From Adiantum capillus-veneris (Eukaryota > Streptophyta > Polypodiopsida > Polypodiales > Pteridaceae), in the NCBI GenBank assembly GCA_014529385.2, contig CM043953.1, forward strand, positions 91,393,842 through 91,457,841: a stretch of DNA of 64,000 nt, given 5' to 3'. Numbering within the stretch: position 1 is the stretch's first letter; the number at the start of each line of letters is the position of its first letter. This document shows positions 11,625 to 19,966 of this stretch, in pieces. The notes under the pieces are model-generated. The model saw nothing but the letters and a program-made list of their open reading frames with translations, was not told the DNA's origin and did no database searches. The position numbers were made by a program, and so were the translations under genes.

Positions 11625-11735
11625 ATTAATGTAAACAGTTTTATAGTTAGCATGTTGACACAAGATGTAAACAGTTTGATAGTTAGCATGTTGGCAATTA
11701 ATGTAAACAGTTTGATAGTTAGCATGCTGACCAAC
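11625..11735. repeat. Three-copy short repeat between the convergent genes
   Basis: The unit TGTAAACAGTTTGATAGTTA followed by GCATG occurs three times with a period near 38 bp. The AGTTAGCATG part matches half of the palindromes in the intron arrays. It lies in the gap between the two stop codons, where both 3' UTRs must end. Confidence 0.65.
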
Positions 11736-11798
11736 TTTATAATAAAACTGCATACCCTTACAACAAAGTGGTAATATAGAAAATCCAGTGGATACAAC

Positions 11799-14700
11799 TT
11801 AAAAGCTGAAGGGCATGCTATTATAGATTGCTTCATAGCTTTCTGGAGTGATTGTGTACACCCGCCTTCTCCTTGGGACGTGCTCCATGGGTATTTTGAT
11901 ACATCGCACCAGATGTGAAAGTAGGTGGACGATAGGCTGCTTGTGGTCTAGCTTGAAGGTGTATGCATCCAATTGCTTGTAATACAGTCCTTGCACAACA
12001 TATGAGCCTCTGTCAATTACATTGCTCCATTCATCAATGTACCCCTTCTCCACCTTCTCCTTTTCTGCAACACACTTGACCAGATAGAAATCCACATCTT
12101 TGACGTTGGTTAAAGCACATGGATTTACAGCAAATGTGTCTCCAGAACATAGAGCGCTACTCAACACATCATGATGACCTTCGTATGTGAAGTCATCATA
12201 GCCAACGACTTCCTCTGTCGAAACTTCATCTGTTTGCTCAAGTAATGGCTGCAGAATCTGATAATCCCAAGCCTCCACGTGAGCTTTATTGATGCAACGA
12301 TTCCACCTTCCGTTCATGCATGCATCACAGAAGCATGCCAACTTTCTTGTTGCAAGGGCAGTTGGATCCTGCGGGTTGTGACCACGAATTGTCATGCAAA
12401 GAGCGAGTTTTTTCCACAGTGGCACAATTCCACTTAACTTCCCTGTTAACATCTCCCTCTTTAACCTCCCAGAACACACGAGCACATTCCCTTTCTTTTG
12501 AAGGATATGATGCAGGTGCTCCATGCGATAGGTTGGCCTAGCAATAAGCAACCACATTTGCTGCACATTGCAATATAGCTCCATTAGGTTTTAGTTGTTC
12601 ATGGGTCAAGGTTCTTTTCACAACTTCTTCTGCACCATCATGCTCGCCCTTGCCATGACCTGATCCAAAGAACCAGCTCATCCCAATCCGTGCGAGTCCA
12701 CCATATCTTGCAACAAAATAGAAAGCCCTGGCTCCCTTAAATTGCAAGGCCGCACCATCTGACCACACCCAATGTTGTTTACAAGTGACACCCTCTTGTT
12801 GTAACGAGTCACGGTGTAGCATGAAGCAATGTTGCACAAACAGTGTGTCATGGACCCTATCATTTGATATGAAGAAGTGGATTGTTTTGACTACCTCCCC
12901 TGCCTTGCGGTAGTACGTTATGTGTACAAAAATAGTTACTTGACTAGAGTGCCAATGCATTGAATGAATCTCATTTTTCTCCTTGAAGGCACAATTTTCA
13001 GCAAAGTCAACAACAACTGAGACAATGACATCATCCGGAAAGCGAAGTATACAATCCTTAAATTGTTGTCCCTGCCATCGTGCCACATAGTTATGAGTGA
13101 TGAAGAGCTTCAACTTGGTCTACAACAGTCGAAGAAACTCCCAACACTGCATTTCTTTATGCAAAAGATATTTTCTTTTCTTACTGTTTCCATGCCTGTC
13201 TTTTGCTTCTACATATGCAAATACTTTCACATTAATACTCTTACCTGGCTTTGCTGTTTCTAAGCAACATAATTCTAACTTCTTTACTCCACATATCTTA
13301 CAGTCTCCCATCAGGCATTCCCTTCTATGGAAAACTGCATCTGCTGGCTTTGGAAAGAGAACGGACTCCCACATCTGTGTGACACCTTTGAACGTGTGAC
13401 GTGAAGCCAAGCAGCCCTGCTGCTAACGTTCTTGCCCGTAGCACAGATATTGCATACACAGTTGCAACATGTATCATGCAGCCCAAAAGCACGAGAGCGC
13501 ATGTGGTTCAGTGCGTCTTTCAAAAAGGTCATCTGCACATGGTATTCGCAACAACATGTGTACCTATCCTTCAGCCTCCTGCAAAAGAATGGCTTTAACA
13601 TTTCAAACATCCTCATGCCAATCTTGCAATTTGGATGTTTTTGTTTGAATCTTTGAAAGAGCTCAACCTAGAATATCCATATTTGATCAGTATGTTTACT
13701 AGGAGAAATAATCCAAACAGGACTATACGCATTGCTACTTAATACATCCACCATAGAAACAAATTGGTGTGTTAAACAACACATTGTATGGTCCTAACAT
13801 GCATGTAACTGGGTATAACATTGTATACTAAGCATGCTAGTTAGCATGCTGAGTATGCTAACTAGAATACTAGCTGTGCTAACAAGCACAATCAGTGTGT
13901 AGTGTAGCATACGAGGCATACTCATCAACATGCTAGTTAGCATGCTAAGTATACTCATCAACATGTTGAGTATGCTAACTAGCATGCTGAGTTAGCATAC
14001 TAACTGTGCTACCTAGCATACTCATTAGCATACTAAGTGTGCTAACTAGCATACTCATTAGCATACTAGCTAGCATACCCATCACCATGCTGGTTAGCAT
14101 GCTGAGTATGCTAACTAGCATACTAGCTGTGCTAACAAGCACAATCAGTGTGTAGTTTAGCATACGAGGCATACTCATCAGCATGCTATTTGAGTATACT
14201 CATCAGCATGCTAGTTAGCATTCTGAGTATGCTAGTTAGCATAGCTGAATATGCTAACTAGCATACTAGCTGTGCTAACAAGCATAATCAGTGTGTAATT
14301 TAGCATATGAGTCATTGTTAACCACATGAATGTGTGCTAATAAGAATAGAAGGTATGCTAACTAGCATACATATTGTGCCAACTAGCACACTTATTATGT
14401 TGAACATCATAGCCAACACACTACGAATGCTAACTAGCATAAATCAGCTTACCCGTTATGCTACTTAGCATTCTCAGCTGTGCTAACTAGCATACTCATT
14501 AGCATGCTCGTTAGCATACTCAGCATGCTAACTAGCATGCTGAGTATGCTAGTTAGCATAACTGAATATGCTAAATAGCATACTAGCATAAACCAGCTTA
14601 CCCGTTATGCTACTTAGCATTCTTAGGTGTGCTAACTAGCATACTCAGCATGCTAGTTAGCTAGCTGAGTATGCTTACTAACATGCTAGTTAGCTAGCTA

Positions 14701-16073
14701 AGTATGCTTACTAACATTCTATATTGCTAGTTAGCACAGCTGAGTATGCTAACTAGCATACTAGCTGTGCTAACAAGCAAAATCAGTGTGTAGTTTAACA
14801 TATGAGTCATGGTTAACCATACAAAGTGTGCTAAGAAGAATAGAAGGTATACTAACTAGCATACATATTGTGTTAGCCAGCACACTTGTTATGTTGAATA
14901 GCATAGCCAACACAATAGCATAAAAGGTGTTAAAGTAGCATACATATTGTGCTAACCATCGTAGTCCTCAAGATCACGAGGCATGCTAACTAGCATAATA
15001 TTTATGCTGAACACCATACCCACCATACAGGAATGCTAACTAGCATATACCATAAACCAGCTTACCCATTATGCTAGTTAGCATACTACGAAAGGTAGCT
15101 AGCATACTCATTGTGTCAAAGAACATACAGAGCATGCTAGTTAGCATAATAGGTATTCTAACTAGCATAAAGGGTGTTATAGTAGCTTACATATTGTGCT
15201 AGACAGCATGCTTATCATGCTAAACAACATACCCAACATACTAGGAGTGAGACTATGCTAACTAGCACACATGCTAGGTGGCATACATAGCATAACATAT
15301 TGTGATAACTAGCATGCTCTGTATGCTAGGTAGATTACTAGCATGATAGAATGCATAAGTTATGGGGCAAGTATGTCATTGATCACCTGAGACTCATCCA
15401 GGATGTGCATAGGGTATTTTATGTATCTTTTCCTTCCCACTCTCTTTCGACAAACATCCTTCTTGTTGGGTGAAACACTAGTCTCCTCTGTCCAAAATGT
15501 GTAGATCAATTTCTTAATTTCATCTGTGATAGGGCTATGACGGTGTTGCTTGTGACATTCAGCCAATGAAAACAGTCGAGCATTGACACCAAACTTCACC
15601 TGCCGTGATTTTTCTTTGAACAAGCTGCGCCGGTCAACTTTTAGGACCCTGGAGAATTTGGCAATAGGCATGTTTTCCTTTGAATTTATCATCATCTGCA
15701 ATGCTGCATTCTTCAAAAACAGCTCCTCATTAGAAGCTGGTTGCTTGACGATAGCTAGTGTGTTGCGGCCATTGGAGACTATTGCACTCTGCACAGTAGC
15801 CTCCTCCTCTAAAGACTGATCACATATTGCCCGAACAAGCGGATGTTGAGCAACAAGATTTCAGATTTCACACTTTGCTTCTTTGTTGAGACCTTCAGTC
15901 CTGCTCTTGAAAGCTTTCACAATCTCGAAGGAGATTTTCCTTTTCTCCTCATTGTCGATGGCATGATGTCCTCGTTTAGTTGTCATCTGTCGGTGCTCCC
16001 GCTGTTTACGCTTTCTTTTAGTCTCATAATTCCTGATAATAGAAAGAGTTGGATGCTGGTAGTAGTGATTCAT
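11799..16073 (-). pseudogene. RNase H-fold (DDE-type) transposase-like gene, unclassified family, one large intron
   Basis: Exon 1 is 16073-15387: a basic N-terminus, a helix-turn-helix-like region and the SVSPNKKD block. The intron is 15386-13668, CAG|GTGATC to CTAG|GTT, phase 0. Exon 2 is 13667-11799. After splicing the order is a Cys/His-rich region (TCCCEYH, CNCVCNIC, CLMGDCKICG), then candidate catalytic blocks VVDFAEN (about 13000), SDGAALQFK (about 12750) and GHGKGEHDG (about 12645), then a second Cys cluster (CFCDAC) and a C-terminal domain (FYLVKC, YYKQLDAY). I recall similar blocks in unannotated plant and animal proteins but cannot name the superfamily. D, D and E or D in those three blocks are the likely metal ligands. 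Breaks: TGA 15861-15863, a frameshift near 13400, TAG 13120-13122, and a frameshift near 12550. Confidence 0.65.
13668..15386 (-). repeat. Palindromic array inside the transposase-like gene's intron (AACTAG/CTAGTT-centred)
   Basis: From about 13790 to 15350 the core TATGCTAACTAGCATA and its complement recur many times, mixed with TAGCTGTGCTAACAAGCA variants and larger duplicated blocks. One block around 13850-13970 is repeated near 14100-14200 and again near 14230-14310. The centre differs from the AATT-centred repeats of the + gene's array, so the arrays are related but separately amplified. Splice sites on both sides keep phase 0 between the flanking exons. Confidence 0.8.
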
Positions 16074-16186
16074 TTCTTGTAATGGCTCTCTTCTACCTCC
16101 ATTTCTAGTGGTAATAATGTTGTCTGCTAGTTTTCCATATCTGCAAGTCTGCTAAGCTTTGACAACTCAACTTCGATGCAAGAAGC

Positions 16187-16441
<255 letters not shown>

Positions 16442-16988
16442 ACAGAGGCCACACCCCACGTCGTCGTCGTAACTGAAAACAGAGGCCACACCCCATATGG
16501 GAGAGAACAAATAATATATCTTATGGTTATTAAAATTTCAAACTTCACTTGCTCTTTGGTTTTGAATAGATGCTAACAAGCACCACTTACTAGCATTGTC
16601 TGGGACACCAAAAAGCATGACAAGTTAACATGCTTATACCCATGAGCCAAAATGACCACCCATTACTTGCAAAACTGCCAAAAAACGCAAAGAAGTATGT
16701 GAAAGCCAAAATTTGGGTTATGAACAACTTATCTTGATCCAAATCACCTTATAATTCATAGCCAAGGTCTATATCATGCCTAGAACCAATCTATGCCAAA
16801 AAATGTCATTTTGGGAAGAAAAGTTAATAATCGCGATTATTTACTTTTTAGCCAAAATGGGGCAATTTGGAAAATTGGTCATTATACATCCAAAGTACAT
16901 GATGTGATGAGCCCACTAGACAATTTTGAGTTAATTTGGATTTCAAAATCTCAAATTTCCTTTATATCTACTGTTTCAGAGACCTAAA
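16442..16988. other. No gene; left flank of the nested copia insertion
   Basis: Non-coding sequence. A direct CAGAGGCCACACCCCA repeat occurs at about 16443 and 16482. Positions 16823-16844 hold a near-perfect 22-bp palindrome (core AATAATCGCGATTATT), also present at 37211-37232. The copia target duplication CTAAA occupies 16984-16988. Confidence 0.6.
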
Positions 16989-17301
16989 TGTAAAGTGTGA
17001 GCTTTGTCCTAAGGGTGAGTCAAGGAGAGGAGAGTGAATTTATCCCACATACTGTGGAGCAAAGCTGTAGAGCTACTTAAAGCTCATTTCTTGAATCAAT
17101 AAACAACAACTCATTTTGCACTACATGCTTGTCTATGGTGATCTTGTGCTAAGCTAAGTCAATACTCAAGATTGTGTTTATGAGTCCAAGCTAATCTATC
17201 TTGGAACCTAATTCACTTGAGTGATAACCTTGCTTACACACACTCACACACTTGCACCATGTTTCTCTTTCATCCACCATAGCACGATCCAAATCCTAAC
17301 A
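16989..17301 (+). repeat. 5' LTR of the nested copia element
   Basis: 313 bp, TGTAAAGTG to CCTAACA, collinear with 36757-37074. It contains AATCAATAAACAACAACTC, a possible polyadenylation region. Confidence 0.93.
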
Positions 17302-17303
17302 TT

Positions 17304-17315
17304 TGGTATCAGAGC
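17304..17315 (+). other. Primer-binding site, initiator Met tRNA
   Basis: TGGTATCAGAGC begins two bases after the 5' LTR. It complements the 3' end of plant initiator Met tRNA, the usual primer of copia elements. Confidence 0.9.
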
Positions 17316-17521
17316 TATGGTGTGCTAGCTAGGATTTTCATTATGCATTAGTTTGTGTTAATCATTAGCATCTCCATTAGATCGATTTGCATTTCATTAT
17401 CACGGCCCATTAACATTCTTCATGATTAGTTGCATCTCACTGATTAGGCCTTAATCTAGTTATGTGTGGGCATGTCCTTGGCACACCCAAGAGGCCACTA
17501 CCCTCCATGGCTACATAGGTT

Positions 17522-18055
17522 TGTCAAGGCTAGGGACTTGCTACGCGCCGTGTGCGAGCCACAAGGAAGAACGGTGTGTCACTCACCCGCCTGCGTAGTT
17601 GCGAATGAAGGATTCCCGCGCCGCGAAGAAGAGGGAGACGCTGCTACGCCGCGCTCAACCGCCTCGCCGCCGTCGTGCCGCCGCAACGCTCGATCGCACA
17701 CGCACTCTCACACTCTCTCTCTCTCTCTCTCACGCACACACACACACACACACGCAAGGAGATGGTGAAGGAGAAGGTGGAGATGGAGCAAGAGCAGCTT
17801 CTATTGCACAATGAGAGAATGACTCAATTTTAGGTTTAATTGGCTTTTATGTGAGCTCACCCCATTCACACTTGGGCGCCCATGATTAGCCAACTAACCC
17901 TAGCATGTTCGTGTTAGAGTGCGTCTCTCATTGGCGATCACTCTACCTTTCCCTATTGGGCCGACAAGCCCGGTGCCTGACTCTACTTAAATAAATAATA
18001 CGGTTACGGTGTCCGTCGTAGGCGATAGGGTGTCCGTGAGCCACGAGGATTAACA
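17522..18055 (-). repeat. 3' LTR of the nested gypsy element
   Basis: 534 bp. Compared with 34181-34749 it lacks about 36 bp after the shared GAGCCACAA, a deletion between short CACAA-like repeats, and has different CT/CA microsatellite lengths. Confidence 0.93.
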
Positions 18056-18072
18056 TTGCCCCCCTTCTTGAT
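18056..18072 (-). other. Polypurine tract of the nested gypsy element
   Basis: On the - strand, AAGAAGGGGGGCAA lies immediately before the 3' LTR. This is the expected plus-strand primer. Confidence 0.8.
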
Positions 18073-19263
18073 GTAGATTCCGTCCTCGGAAGCTATTGAG
18101 TTGAAGCTTGGTATGTCCATGTTGTAGAGCATCTAGATTTGAATCTGCAAGGCAAAGTCACTGTTTTAGCAAGCGGAATTATATTGCCATAAATCATGAG
18201 GGGAATGTAAAGTACATGTGGAAATGAGTAAATGCAAGATTTATGAAATGTTAGACTGCCATTAAGGACAAATAAATTGCACTTTGAGTAAATTAATTAA
18301 TCAAGAGTTTTGAGCTTATGGGTGAGTCTATCAATTAGTTAGCTATGACTAAGGTTAAAACAACTACTCTAGTACTAGCTAAGCTAAGAAGATTATCTAA
18401 ATGCAAGATTCCCTAATTATGCTTTTCAGCTTTGATTAGCCAACTCGCTCTCACAACTCCAAACAAAAGCTTGAAATGTTAACTGTAAGCTCAATGGAAG
18501 TCTTTTAAATTTTTTTTAATACTTTTTTACTTTGGGTCACAATCATGTGACGTGTGTGCTTATTTTGTATGTCTGGGGTTTTTTGCTTCTCAAGGAAAAG
18601 CGCCCACACTGGGAACCTCTAGGGCTCTAGTACCATAGACAATACATGTGAGTGAAGTACCAATTCAAGCCAGGATTTCTCTTCCAGCGTAAGATTTTTC
18701 ATTTGTGGCACTTATGTTTTTTTTTTGCTTCCATTTCCTTGGTATTCGCACTAGTGTTTTTTGTTGTTTAAGTGAGCAAGCCTTTCTCTGCCTAAAACAT
18801 TCCTAAGGTCTCAAATACTCGGATAATTTTATTGGCTAGGCCTAGTGGTCAAGTAAATGAGTTAACCTAAAGTCACGGTCTCCTAATCTCCAGGCTCATC
18901 CATAAGATTAAACTGGAGTTCAATCAACTTAAGCAAAGACAAATTTATACATCTATAATGGTAGATAACAATCATAACTATTGCACTCAAACAAAGCATG
19001 AAAAATCATTATTAGCAATTACACATATCCACCAACATGAATCATGGAAAGTAGTACACCTGGAGGTATGGAGTGGCTCATTTCGTTGAAGCAGATGTCG
19101 TCAGCCATGTGGATGGAGATCCATATAAGTCCTACCTAACACATCCAAAAACAGGCACTATACCTCTAGGAGGCATGTCAGTGTGAAAAATTAAAACTCC
19201 TAAAAAAAAAACTCAAAACACAATCTAGACCCCTAACCTACCTATCTGTCACCCCTTTTAGAA
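18073..19263. other. Non-coding 3' region of the gypsy element
   Basis: About 1.2 kb between the 143-aa ORF and the polypurine tract. No ORF or repeat of note was seen apart from poly-T tracts. Confidence 0.6.
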
Positions 19264-19695
19264 TCAAGGAAAGAGGATATTATATAAACCGGGTGGCCAC
19301 CCTAAGGCTAGGCCTCTATCCTCATCATCTAGATAAATAAAATCGTTGTCCATGAGGCCATAGTCTTCCTCGGTCTCTATTAGTTCCTCTTCATCATCCT
19401 CTTGTGCAAGCATGCTAATCAAGAACCTCGCGATGCGTGGATACTCATCTTGTGCAAAAGAATAAGCATGTGCCATTGGAGACACATTCGCTACTGGGTA
19501 GGGATCACTAGTTAGCCATAGACGTATCAGCCATTCTAATTCCTCAAAATTTCTCTCACATGCAAGGCTCTCTATCAAATCCCATTCGCAAGAAAGTATA
19601 GGGTAGCATACGTAGAACACTTGAGGAAAAGACAAAGGGTACCTTTCATAAAAAATAGAAGTGCATGCCTCTGGTGAAGTAGCCATTTCTGACAA
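19264..19695 (-). CDS. Extra 143-aa ORF between pol and the 3' LTR
   Basis: Starts at ATG 19695. It is acidic, with a Glu/Asp run EEDDEEELIETEED-like in its second half, and has several Trp, Tyr and Pro residues. I see no signal peptide, membrane segment, zinc site or recognised domain. Its position matches the third-ORF slot that some plant gypsy elements (Athila and Tat groups) use for extra or env-like ORFs, but nothing suggests an envelope protein. It is intact in an element whose other genes are broken, which could mean recency or chance. Confidence 0.45.
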   Translation of the reverse strand: MSEMATSPEACTSIFYERYPLSFPQVFYVCYPILSCEWDLIESLACERNFEELEWLIRLWLTSDPYPVANVSPMAHAYSFAQDEYPRIARFLISMLAQEDDEEELIETEEDYGLMDNDFIYLDDEDRGLALGWPPGLYNILFP

Positions 19696-19966
19696 GACAG
19701 ATAGATTTGGTTAGGCCTTTAAAACATAAGAGTTGTTTTTGTGTGTTGCTTGAATTGACACGGTGAATTTGGACTTATATGTAAGATCTAATAGGGTGCT
19801 CTCTCGTTGCTAGTCGCTCTTGCTCTTTACTATTTTTGTTTTTTGTGAGTATAAGGCTATATATATACATTCCCTAAGATTGGAATTGAGAGGTCAGGGA
19901 GGAAGGTTGAGAGGGGAGCGAGTGAATGATTGATGTTAGCAAACACTCCCCCCTTCCTTGGGTAGA

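Larger units (their letters stand above)
7216..16073. mobile_element. Two-gene DNA-transposon-like unit, convergent genes with palindrome-filled introns (outer ends not defined)
   Basis: A + strand gene (7216-11560) and a - strand gene (16073-11799) point towards each other, with only about 240 bp between their stop codons. Each contains a large intron filled with short palindromic repeats built on TATGCTAR-YTAGCATA-like cores. The - strand gene resembles an RNase H-fold transposase. A shared repeat vocabulary inside both genes, plus smaller related repeats between them (11630-11730), suggests one mobile unit rather than two unrelated genes. The outer boundaries, terminal inverted repeats and target duplication were not found; the limits given are those of the recognisable coding parts. 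Confidence 0.5.

Noticed and set aside
13790-15350. CRISPR-like look of regularly spaced short palindromic repeats
   Set aside because: Units are contiguous and variable, without unique spacers, and lie in a plant-type intron with no cas genes.
17466-17814. Small ORFs repeated at 34272-34527
   Set aside because: They are duplicated because both lie in the gypsy LTRs; no protein features.
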